A stretch of 26,043 nucleotides of DNA from Thiobacillus sp. (lineage in GTDB: Bacteria > Pseudomonadota > Gammaproteobacteria > Burkholderiales > Thiobacillaceae): positions 1 to 26,043 of the forward strand of contig NZ_JANJXQ010000225.1 in NCBI RefSeq assembly GCF_024708915.1. Reading direction: 5' to 3'. Position 1 is the first letter of the stretch; each line of letters opens with the position of its first letter. Of the stretch, positions 7,415 through 14,460 are shown in pieces. Under the pieces are notes generated by a model, which had not been told where the DNA came from, ran no database searches, and saw nothing but the letters and a program-made list of their open reading frames with translations. The position numbers and the translations under genes were made by a program.

Positions 7415-10400
7415 ATGATCCTCTCCGATATTTCCATCCGCCGCCCGGTGCTGGCCACCGTGATGAGCCTGCTCATCATCCTGGTCGGCCTGATCGCCTT
7501 CGACCGCCTGCCGGTGCGCGAATACCCCAATATCGACGCGCCGGTGGTATCGGTGCGCACGGTCTATCCCGGCGCCTCCGCCGAGGTGATGGAGAGCCAG
7601 ATCACCAAGGTGCTGGAGGATTCGCTGTCCGGCATCGAGGGCATCCGCACCATCAAATCGGTGAGCCGCGAGGAAGTCAGCCAGATCACGGTCGAATTCA
7701 TCCAGTCGCGCGACCCCGAAGCCGCCGCCAACGACACCCGCGACCGCGTCGCACGGGTGCGCGGCCAGCTGCCGAACGAAGCCGAAGACCCGGTGGTCGC
7801 CAAGATCGAAGCCGACGCCCAGGCCATCATCTGGCTGGCCTTTTCCAGCGACCGCCAGTCGCCGCTGGAAATCACCGACTACGCCGACCGCGTGGTGGCC
7901 GACCAGCTGAAGACCCTGCCCGGCGTCGCCTCGGTCATCATCGGCGGCGAGCGCCGCTATGCCATGCGGATATGGCTCGACCCCAGCCGCATGGCGGCGC
8001 TGGGGGTAACGGTGCAGGACGTGGAGGCGGCGCTGCGCAGCCAGAACACCGAACTGCCTTCCGGCCGCATCGAAAGCCAGACGCGCGAGTTTTCCGTGCT
8101 GGCCGAAACCGACCTGCGCACCCCGGCGCAGTTCGAACAGGTCATCATCCGCGACAGCGGCGGCATCCTGGTGCGGCTGGCCGACGTCGGCCGCGCCGAG
8201 ATCGGCGCCGAGGACGAGCGCAACATCGTGCGCGTCAACGGCCGCGCTGCGGTGGGCCTCGGCATCGTCAAGCAGTCGACCGCCAACACGCTGGCAGTCG
8301 CGCGCGCAGTGAAGGCCGAGTTGCCGCGCCTGCAAGCCGCCCTGCCGGCCGGCATGCAGCTCAGGGTCGGCTTCGACAGCTCGATTTTTATCGAAAAATC
8401 GATCGACGCCGTGTACACCACCATGCTCGAAGCCATGGTGCTGGTCGTGGGGGTGATCTTCCTGTTCCTGCGCAACTGGCGCGCCACCCTGATTCCCTTC
8501 GTCACCATCCCGGTGTCGCTGATCGGCGCCTTCATCTTCCTCTACGCCATGGGCTTCACCATCAACGTGCTGACCCTGCTCGGACTGGTGCTGGCGATCG
8601 GCCTGGTGGTGGACGATGCCATCGTCATGCTGGAAAACATCTACCGCCACATCGAGGCAGGCGTGCCGCCGTTCGAGGCGGCGGTCAAGGGTTCCAGGGA
8701 AATCGGTTTCGCGGTGATGGCGATGACGCTCACGCTGGTCGCGGTGTTCGCGCCGCTGGCGTTTGCCGAGGGCAATACCGGCAAGCTGTTCACCGAATTC
8801 GCGATGACGGTGGCGGCGGCGGTGCTGGTGTCCGGCTTCGTCGCCTTGACGCTGACACCGATGCTGGCGAGCAAGATCCTGCACCACCAAACCAGCCATA
8901 ACGCCTGGTTCAATTTCGGCGAGCGCGTGCTGAACGGGCTGAACAACGCCTACACCCGCGGCCTGACGCGCGTGATCAAGCATCCGTTGATCGTTGTGCT
9001 GGTATTTGTGCTGGTGGCGGCGGCCGCGTTCGGCCTCCTGAAATCGCTCAAATCCGAACTGGCGCCGACCGAGGATCGCGGCTTTTTCATCGGCTTCATG
9101 CTGGCGCCGGAAGGCGCCACCCTGCAATACACCGACCAGTATGCGCGCCAGCTCGAAGGCATCTACCAGAGCGTGCCTGAAGTGAGCACGGCGTTCGTCG
9201 TGGTGGCACCGGGGCTGGAACGCCCCAACCCGGTCAACAACGCGCTGTCGTTCGTGACGCTGACGCCGTGGGAGGAACGCAGCCGCAGCCAGATGGCGAT
9301 CACCGAAAGCCTCGGCCCGCAGATGTTCATGGGCATGCCGGGCGTGCTCGCCTTCCCGATCAACCCGCCCTCGCTCGGCCAGAGCTTCCGCAACCCGCCG
9401 CTGCAGTTCGTGGTGCAGGCGCCGAGCTACACCGAGCTGGACAAGGCCGTGGAAGCCCTGATGGCGAAAGTGCGCGAATACCCGGGACTGGTCAACGCCG
9501 ACACCGACCTCAAGCTCAACAAGCCGCAGCTGAAGGTCGACATCAACCGCGACAAGGCGGCGCAGATGGGGGTCGGCATCGACACCATCGGGCGCACCCT
9601 GGAAACCCTGCTCGGCGGGCGCGAAGTCACCCGCTTCAAGCAGGCAGGCGAGCAGTACAACGTGGTGGTGCAGCTCGACCCCGCCGCGCGCGCCACCCCG
9701 CAGGACCTGACCGCGCTGTACGTGCGCGGCCAGAGCGGCAGCCTGACACCGCTGTCCAACCTGGTCGCCGTTTCCGAAACCGTCGCGCCGAAAGAGCTCA
9801 ACCACTTCGACCGCCAGCGCGCCGCCATCGTCTCGGCCAACATCGCGCCCGGCTACACGCTGGGCGAGGCGCTCGCCTTCATGGACCAGGCCGCCAAGGC
9901 AACGTTGCCGAAATCCGCACGCACCGCGCTCGACGGCCAGTCACGCGAATTCGGCGAATCCGGACAGACACTCGCCATCACCTTCGCGCTGGCACTGATC
10001 ATCATTTACCTGGTGCTGGCGGCGCAGTTCGAGAGCTTCGTTTCACCCTTCATCATCATGCTCACCGTGCCGCTCGCCGCCACCGGCGCGCTGCTGGCAC
10101 TGAAGCTCACCGGCGCCACGCTCAACGTCTACAGCCAGATCGGGCTGGTGATGCTGGTCGGCCTGATCACCAAACACGGCATCCTGATCGTCGAATTCGC
10201 CAACCAGCTGCGTGAAAGAGGAAAGTCCAAGGTCGAGGCGGTGATCGAGGCCGCCAGCCTGCGTCTGCGGCCGATCCTGATGACCACCTCGGCGATGGTG
10301 CTAGGCGCCGTACCGCTGGCACTCGCAGCGGGCGCCGGAGCGGAATCGCGCTCGCCCATCGGCTGGGTCATCGTCGGCGGCCTGCTGCTCGGCACCCTGC

Positions 10401-10501
10401 TGACGCTGTTCGTCATTCCGGTTGCCTACACCCTGCTGACACGCGACCGCACAGCCGCTGCCCGCACCATTCCGCCGCTCGCCAGCAGTCCCGGGAAGTG
10501 A
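7415..10501 (+). CDS. RND efflux pump, inner-membrane permease (HAE1/AcrB type)
   Basis: A 1028-residue proton-driven exporter of the resistance-nodulation-division superfamily. It begins MILSDISIRRPVLATVMSLL and has the expected arrangement of one membrane helix, a large periplasmic porter loop, a bundle of helices, a second loop and a final bundle. Proton-relay residues are in place: D400-D401 in GLVVDDAIVMLEN and K920 in LITKHGILIVEF, the equivalents of the AcrB Asp pair and Lys. The length and sequence point to the hydrophobic/amphiphilic-drug branch rather than the metal-exporting CusA branch, but the substrate is unknown. It is co-transcribed with the upstream adaptor, and a long palindrome follows its stop. 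Confidence 0.94.
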   Translation: MILSDISIRRPVLATVMSLLIILVGLIAFDRLPVREYPNIDAPVVSVRTVYPGASAEVMESQITKVLEDSLSGIEGIRTIKSVSREEVSQITVEFIQSRDPEAAANDTRDRVARVRGQLPNEAEDPVVAKIEADAQAIIWLAFSSDRQSPLEITDYADRVVADQLKTLPGVASVIIGGERRYAMRIWLDPSRMAALGVTVQDVEAALRSQNTELPSGRIESQTREFSVLAETDLRTPAQFEQVIIRDSGGILVRLADVGRAEIGAEDERNIVRVNGRAAVGLGIVKQSTANTLAVARAVKAELPRLQAALPAGMQLRVGFDSSIFIEKSIDAVYTTMLEAMVLVVGVIFLFLRNWRATLIPFVTIPVSLIGAFIFLYAMGFTINVLTLLGLVLAIGLVVDDAIVMLENIYRHIEAGVPPFEAAVKGSREIGFAVMAMTLTLVAVFAPLAFAEGNTGKLFTEFAMTVAAAVLVSGFVALTLTPMLASKILHHQTSHNAWFNFGERVLNGLNNAYTRGLTRVIKHPLIVVLVFVLVAAAAFGLLKSLKSELAPTEDRGFFIGFMLAPEGATLQYTDQYARQLEGIYQSVPEVSTAFVVVAPGLERPNPVNNALSFVTLTPWEERSRSQMAITESLGPQMFMGMPGVLAFPINPPSLGQSFRNPPLQFVVQAPSYTELDKAVEALMAKVREYPGLVNADTDLKLNKPQLKVDINRDKAAQMGVGIDTIGRTLETLLGGREVTRFKQAGEQYNVVVQLDPAARATPQDLTALYVRGQSGSLTPLSNLVAVSETVAPKELNHFDRQRAAIVSANIAPGYTLGEALAFMDQAAKATLPKSARTALDGQSREFGESGQTLAITFALALIIIYLVLAAQFESFVSPFIIMLTVPLAATGALLALKLTGATLNVYSQIGLVMLVGLITKHGILIVEFANQLRERGKSKVEAVIEAASLRLRPILMTTSAMVLGAVPLALAAGAGAESRSPIGWVIVGGLLLGTLLTLFVIPVAYTLLTRDRTAAARTIPPLASSPGK

Positions 10502-10511
10502 CGAACACGCC

Positions 10512-10555
10512 CACCGCACCGACGAAGCTTCGTCAGTGCGGTGCCTGGGTCTTTT
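10512..10555 (+). terminator. Long near-perfect palindrome, likely terminator of RND operon
   Basis: Bases 10512-10543 form a 32-base palindrome (arms of 16) with one mismatch pair, centred on GAAGCTTC, 10 bases after the pump stop. As RNA it folds into a 14-bp hairpin with a 4-base loop. A short CTTTT tract follows at 10551-10555 after a 7-base gap, so it fits an intrinsic terminator, though with a weaker T-run than the one at 4503. Confidence 0.7.
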
Positions 10556-10672
10556 CATCAAGCCGTCAAGCCCGCCTGCTTTAATGCGGGTTTCCGCGCA
10601 CTCCGCGCCTTACGGGAGACTGGCATGAACCCTGCTCGATTCCTTGTGTATGCGACACAAGGAGATAGCGCA

Positions 10673-10939
10673 ATGATCGAACTGGAATCCGGCAGCGCAC
10701 TGGACATCGCCCTGCAGGAAGATAGCAGCGGCCGCGACCGCGTGGTGGTGACGCTTCAGTCGCAGGGCTGTGAACTCAACCTGACCCCGCACCAGGCACG
10801 AGTGCTGGCAACCGCACTCATCATGGTGGTGAACCGTGCCGAGGTGCGCAGCAATCTCAAGCACAGCCAGAACATGGGGCGTGGCGTTCAGCCGGCCGGA
10901 CAAAAGCGCGGCCTGTTCGCCCAGGCTTTCGCCAAATAG
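10673..10939 (+). CDS. Small protein of unknown function
   Basis: I do not recognise this 88-residue protein. It starts MIELESGSALDIALQED, has alternating strand-like segments (DRVVVTLQSQGCELNL) followed by one helix rich in small hydrophobics (PHQARVLATALIMVVNRAEVR) and a basic, disordered-looking tail. There is no signal peptide. AAGGAG (10659-10664) lies 8 bases before ATG 10673. A second in-frame ATG at 10625, with its own GGGAG 6 bases upstream, would give a 104-residue form beginning MNPARFLVYATQGDSA. A TTTAAT box at 10580-10585 could be a -10 element. The coding pattern looks real, but function and even the true start are uncertain. Confidence 0.65.
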   Translation: MIELESGSALDIALQEDSSGRDRVVVTLQSQGCELNLTPHQARVLATALIMVVNRAEVRSNLKHSQNMGRGVQPAGQKRGLFAQAFAK

Positions 10940-10948
10940 ATTTCAAGG

Positions 10949-11087
10949 CCAGCCGGTTTCGGCTGGACCTGGGTAGCGGACAACCCGTCCGGTCTGCCCG
11001 ATAAGTCGCCTCCGCATTGTCGGGGGCCCGCCATCCGTGATAGGGTGGCATTCAGGCGCGGTGGATTCGTCCTCGCGCCTTTTTATT
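10949..11087 (+). ncRNA. Hairpin-rich intergenic element: possible leader RNA or small RNA
   Basis: This 140-base stretch between the small unknown gene and the thioredoxin-like gene can fold into consecutive hairpins: CCAGCCG/CGGCTGG (10949-10966, loop GTTT); GGGTAG-CGGAC paired with GTCCG-gt-CTGCCC (10971-10999); CCCGA (10997-11001) with TCGGG (11020-11024), partly exclusive with the previous stem; GCCATCC/GGGTGGC (about 11030-11049); then the terminator stem. A CGCCT at 11007-11011 could instead pair with AGGCG of the terminator, a possible antiterminator. I recognise no known riboswitch or 6S RNA pattern. It could be a regulatory leader, an independent small RNA, or simply the 3' end of the upstream gene. 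Confidence 0.4.
11054..11087 (+). terminator. Rho-independent terminator just upstream of thioredoxin-like gene
   Basis: AGGCGCG (11054-11060) pairs with CGCGCCT (11074-11080), loop 13 bases, followed by TTTTATTT. It ends 31 bases before the ATG at 11119, and the thioredoxin Shine-Dalgarno is inside that interval, so a full promoter would hardly fit between. It either ends the upstream transcript or acts as an attenuator. Confidence 0.75.
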
Positions 11088-11118
11088 TCACCATTTCCAC
11101 CACTTCGCAGGAATCAGC

Positions 11119-11496
11119 ATGGCCGTCATCGAACTCACCAAGGACAACTTCGAATCCACCATCCAGAGCAACGACGTTGTCATTGTCGACTTCTGGGCGC
11201 CGTGGTGCGGTCCCTGCCGCGGGTTTGCGCCGATTTTCGAGGCTGCATCCGAAAACCACGCCGACATCGTCTTTGCCAAGGTCAATACCGAAGTCGAGCA
11301 GGATCTGGCCGGCTATTTCCAGATCCGCTCCATCCCCACGCTGATGGTATTCCGCGAACAGGTCATCCTTTATTCCGAAGCCGGCTCGCTGCCCGCCAAC
11401 GCGCTGGATTCGCTGATCGAGCAAGTAATGGGGCTGGACATGGCGCAGGTCCACAAGGACATCGCCGAGCAGCAAGCCCAGCAGGGCCAGGCCTGA
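11119..11496 (+). CDS. Thioredoxin-family protein
   Basis: A 125-residue thioredoxin-fold protein with the canonical redox site WCGPC (C30 and C33) inside VDFWAPWCGPCR, and the cis-proline loop SIPTLMVF (P73). It most likely reduces disulfides in the cytoplasm, since no signal peptide is present. It is some 15 residues longer than standard thioredoxin 1, with a Gln/Ala-rich tail (EQQAQQGQA), and differs enough that it is probably an accessory thioredoxin, not the housekeeping one. AGGA (11109-11112) lies 6 bases before the ATG. Its stop TGA abuts the convergent hda stop with no gap (TGATCA). Confidence 0.9.
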   Translation: MAVIELTKDNFESTIQSNDVVIVDFWAPWCGPCRGFAPIFEAASENHADIVFAKVNTEVEQDLAGYFQIRSIPTLMVFREQVILYSEAGSLPANALDSLIEQVMGLDMAQVHKDIAEQQAQQGQA

Positions 11497-12150
11497 TCAG
11501 CGCCTGCCGGCGCCGGACAACAACTGCCGCAGCAGCGGCAGCGTGATCGGACGGCGCATTTCGAGGCTGAAGCGGTCGAGCGCCTCCAGCACCCGCAGCA
11601 GGCTCTGCATGTCGCGCGCGGTATGATTCAACAAGTAGTCCGCCACCTGGGGCTCCAGCCGGAATCCCAGGGTTTCGGCGTGCTGTGCCAGCGCGGCGCG
11701 TTTTTCGGCGTCGTCCAGGCCGTGCAACTGGAACACCAGGCCCCAGCCCAGCCGGGTCTGCAATTCCGGCATCACCGGCAGTTCGGCCGGCGCCAGCTTT
11801 CCCGCCGCCAGCCACAACCCGCCCGCTTCGCGCACCCGGTTGAAGGCGGCGAAGCCGGCGCGCTGCTGCGCGGCGTCCCACGCGTCGACCCGATCCGCGA
11901 TCACCGCCTGCGCGGCATTGCTCCCGGTGACATCCACGCTCAGGCCGCGCGCCTGACAGGCATGCGCCCAGGCCGCCAGCAAATAGCTCTTGCCGCTGCC
12001 CGGCGCGCCCCACACATACACCATGCGCTCGGCCGCGCTGCCGTCGAGCATGGCCTGCAGCTGCGCCATCAGTTCGACGTTGCGCCCCGCCACGAAGCGG
12101 GCGAGTTCGGGCTGCGCAGGAGGGCGGATGTCGAGAAGCAACTGTTGCAT
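11497..12150 (-). CDS. hda: DnaA regulatory inactivator Hda
   Basis: Hda works with the sliding clamp to stimulate ATP hydrolysis by DnaA and so prevents re-initiation of replication. The 217-residue product has a clamp-binding-like N-terminus (MQQLLLDI), an AAA+ domain with the P-loop GAPGSGKSY (about residues 49-57), and a small C-terminal helical lid region with LLNHTARDMQSLLRVLEALDRFSL, closely like DnaA domain III and lacking a DnaA DNA-binding domain. ATG 12150 is chosen because it puts the clamp motif at the N-terminus as in the family; a TTG at 12171 would add seven residues. It is divergent from nadA and convergent with the thioredoxin-like gene. Confidence 0.93.
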   Translation of the reverse strand: MQQLLLDIRPPAQPELARFVAGRNVELMAQLQAMLDGSAAERMVYVWGAPGSGKSYLLAAWAHACQARGLSVDVTGSNAAQAVIADRVDAWDAAQQRAGFAAFNRVREAGGLWLAAGKLAPAELPVMPELQTRLGWGLVFQLHGLDDAEKRAALAQHAETLGFRLEPQVADYLLNHTARDMQSLLRVLEALDRFSLEMRRPITLPLLRQLLSGAGRR

Positions 12151-12212
12151 AGGGGCGCAAGGATAAGCCAAAAGTCCCCGCGGCGCGCCAGAAAAAACCC
12201 GGGCGCCGCCAT

Positions 12213-12242
12213 GTGAAAACGTCCGCCACGCAGCGCTATACT
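12213..12242 (+). promoter_or_regulatory. Candidate promoter for nadA
   Basis: GTGAAA (12213-12218, 4/6) and TATACT (12237-12242, 5/6) are separated by 18 bases. The start point would be near 12249, giving a leader of about 30 nt before nadA. Confidence 0.45.
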
Positions 12243-12278
12243 TGAAAACCTTGCCTATCCGAATCTTGAGTCGTCACG

Positions 12279-13343
12279 ATGAGCCTTGCCTTTCCCGTCC
12301 CGGTCAAACCCGTGATCCAGCCGCCGCCCATGGTGGAGGAGGTGCTCGCCCCCGATGAACGCGAGGCGCTCAAGGCACGCATCAAGACGCTGATGAAACA
12401 GCGGGACGCGGTGCTGGTCGCGCACTATTACACTTCGGGCGACCTGCAGGACCTGGCCGAGGAAACCGGCGGCTGCGTGTCGGATTCGCTGGAGATGGCG
12501 CGCTTCGGCCATGCCCACCCGGCGAAGACGCTGATCGTCGCCGGGGTCAAGTTCATGGGCGAAACCGCCAAGATCCTGAACCCGGAAAAACGCGTCATCA
12601 TGCCCGACCTGCAGGCCGAGTGCTCGCTCGACCTGGCCTGCCCGGCGGACGAGTTCGCCGCCTTTTGCGACGCCCACCCGGACCGGCTCTCGGTGGTCTA
12701 CGCCAACACCAGCGCAGCAGTGAAGGCGCGCGCCGACTGGGTCGTCACGTCCGGCATCGCCGCCAAGATCGTCAAGTACCTGCACCAGCAGGGCCACAAG
12801 CTCTTGTGGGCGCCGGACCGCCATCTGGGCGAATACGTGCAACGGGTGACCGGCGCCGACATGCTGCTGTGGCAGGGCTCATGCGTGGTGCACGAGGCGT
12901 TCAAGGCCGAGGCGCTGCAGCAGCTGCATGCCGAGCACCCGGCTGCCGCGGTGCTGGTGCACCCCGAATCGCCGGAGCCGGTGATCGCGCTGGCCGACGT
13001 GGTCGGCTCGACCACCCAGCTGATCGAGGCGGTGCGCACCCTGCCCAACCCCGAATTCATCGTCGCCACCGACAACGGCATCTTCCACAAAATGCACGCC
13101 GCTGCCCCCGGCAAGCTGCTGCTGGAAGCGCCGACCGCGGGTGAAGGTGCCACCTGTGTCTCCTGCGCGCACTGCCCGTGGATGGCGATGAACGGTCTGA
13201 GAAAACTCGCCGCCGTGCTGGAGAATGGCGGCAACGAAATCCACATCGAGGAAAGTATCCGCGCCAAAGCGGCGGTGTCGATCCAGCGCATGCTGGATTT
13301 TGCGGCAGCCGAAAAAGCCGGAAAAATTCAACTGGGCGACTGA
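12279..13343 (+). CDS. nadA: Quinolinate synthase
   Basis: NadA condenses iminoaspartate with dihydroxyacetone phosphate to quinolinate, an early step of NAD synthesis, using a 4Fe-4S cluster. The 354-residue product has the conserved AHYY near residue 48 and cysteines in the cluster-ligand positions: C115 in [12 protein letters not shown]202 in WQGSCVVHE, and C299 in the [10 protein letters not shown] block (C293 and C296 are also present). Length and motif order match the longer proteobacterial form. nadB and nadC are not in the window. The YedI-like gene follows after 13 bases, so the two may be co-transcribed although functionally unrelated. Confidence 0.97.
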   Translation: MSLAFPVPVKPVIQPPPMVEEVLAPDEREALKARIKTLMKQRDAVLVAHYYTSGDLQDLAEETGGCVSDSLEMARFGHAHPAKTLIVAGVKFMGETAKILNPEKRVIMPDLQAECSLDLACPADEFAAFCDAHPDRLSVVYANTSAAVKARADWVVTSGIAAKIVKYLHQQGHKLLWAPDRHLGEYVQRVTGADMLLWQGSCVVHEAFKAEALQQLHAEHPAAAVLVHPESPEPVIALADVVGSTTQLIEAVRTLPNPEFIVATDNGIFHKMHAAAPGKLLLEAPTAGEGATCVSCAHCPWMAMNGLRKLAAVLENGGNEIHIEESIRAKAAVSIQRMLDFAAAEKAGKIQLGD

Positions 13344-13356
13344 GCCGCCCCCTGCC

Positions 13357-14277
13357 ATGGCCGGAACCAGCCTGCTCGCCCTGATCGACGACATCGCCGG
13401 CATCCTCGACGACGTGTCGGCGATGACCAAGGTCGCTGCCAAGAAAACCTCGGGCGTGCTCGGCGACGACCTGGCGCTGAACGCCCAGCAGGTTGCAGGA
13501 GTGAAAGCCGAGCGTGAACTGCCGGTGGTGTGGGCGGTGGCCAAAGGCTCGTTCCGCAACAAGCTGATCCTCGTCCCCGCCGCGCTCGCCATCAGCGCGC
13601 TGGCGCCGTGGGCAATCATGCCGCTGCTGATGCTGGGTGGCGCCTTCCTGTGCTACGAAGGCTTCGAAAAGCTGGCGCATACATTTTTCCACCGCGCAGA
13701 AGACGATGCGCGCCATGCCGGGCCTGCGCAAGCGCCGGCCACCCCCGACGCCGATCCGGCCGCGCTCGAACGCGACAAGATCAAGGGCGCGGTACGCACC
13801 GATTTCATCCTGTCGGCCGAAATCATCGTCATCACCCTGGGTAGCGTTGCCGCCGCGTCGTTCGGCATGCAGGTCGCGGTGCTTGCCGGCATCGCCATCG
13901 CGATGACCGTCGGGGTGTACGGTCTGGTCGCCGGCATCGTCAAGCTCGACGACGCCGGGCTCTGGCTCAGCCGGCAGCCCGCCCGCCCTGCGCGCGCACT
14001 CGGGCGCGGCATCCTCGCCGCAGCGCCGCTCATGATGAAGGGGCTGTCGGTAATCGGCACCGCCGCCATGTTCCTCGTCGGCGGCGGCATCCTGGTGCAC
14101 GGCCTGCCCGCCGCACATCGTCTCGTCGAAGCGGCCGCCCACGCCGTGGCGGCACTGCCCGGAATCGGCGGCATGCTGGGCACGCTCACCCCATTGCTGC
14201 TGAACGGACTGGCCGGCATCGCCGCGGGCGCACTGGTGCTGGCAGGCGTCACGCAAGGCAAGCGGCTGTTCAAATAG
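13357..14277 (+). CDS. YedI/DUF808 family inner-membrane protein
   Basis: A 306-residue membrane protein of the DUF808 (E. coli YedI) family, whose function is unknown. The N-terminus MAGTSLLALIDDIAGILDD and the block MTKVAAKKTSGVLGDDLALN are characteristic of the family. Hydrophobic segments are visible at about residues 70-95, 150-195, 225-250 and 275-300, with a charged loop about 105-145. ATG 13357 matches the family start; the frame is open further upstream inside nadA but without family similarity. It follows nadA by 13 bases. Confidence 0.85.
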   Translation: MAGTSLLALIDDIAGILDDVSAMTKVAAKKTSGVLGDDLALNAQQVAGVKAERELPVVWAVAKGSFRNKLILVPAALAISALAPWAIMPLLMLGGAFLCYEGFEKLAHTFFHRAEDDARHAGPAQAPATPDADPAALERDKIKGAVRTDFILSAEIIVITLGSVAAASFGMQVAVLAGIAIAMTVGVYGLVAGIVKLDDAGLWLSRQPARPARALGRGILAAAPLMMKGLSVIGTAAMFLVGGGILVHGLPAAHRLVEAAAHAVAALPGIGGMLGTLTPLLLNGLAGIAAGALVLAGVTQGKRLFK

Positions 14278-14407
14278 TCCGTCCGCCAGCCGGCACGACC
14301 AGCCCCGTCAGCCGCAGGGCTTTCGCAGTGCAGGCGCCGTTCACCCTCATGCGGCGCGCCCTCCCTGGCCGTGCGACCGGCGAGCACAACCGCGCCGGCA
14401 AGCGCTG

Positions 14408-14435
14408 CCGACATTCCGGCAATATCCCGTAAAAT
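14408..14435 (+). promoter_or_regulatory. Candidate promoter for FAD/Fe-S dehydrogenase gene
   Basis: CCGACA (14408-14413, 4/6) and TAAAAT (14430-14435, 5/6) are 16 bases apart and would give a leader of about 20 nt. The rest of the 14278-14460 gap shows no other feature I can support. Confidence 0.4.
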
Positions 14436-14460
14436 ACAGCTTTTGCAGTACCGCCCCGCC

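Noticed and set aside
7310..9805. Long open frame on the minus strand opposite the RND pump (over 800 codons).
   Set aside because: It is the antisense shadow of a GC-rich gene: the translation is rich in His, Arg, Asp and Gln without domains, while the plus strand encodes a complete RND permease.
10571..10595. CCCGC...GCGGG-TTT hairpin upstream of the small unknown gene as a second terminator.
   Set aside because: Only a 5-bp stem with a 10-base loop and three T's; the palindrome at 10512 already serves, and the TTTAAT inside may be part of a promoter.
12181..12208. CGGCGC...GCGCCG inverted repeat between hda and nadA considered as an operator or terminator.
   Set aside because: Short, GC-only arms in GC-rich DNA with no T-run and outside the likely promoter core; chance is the simpler reading.
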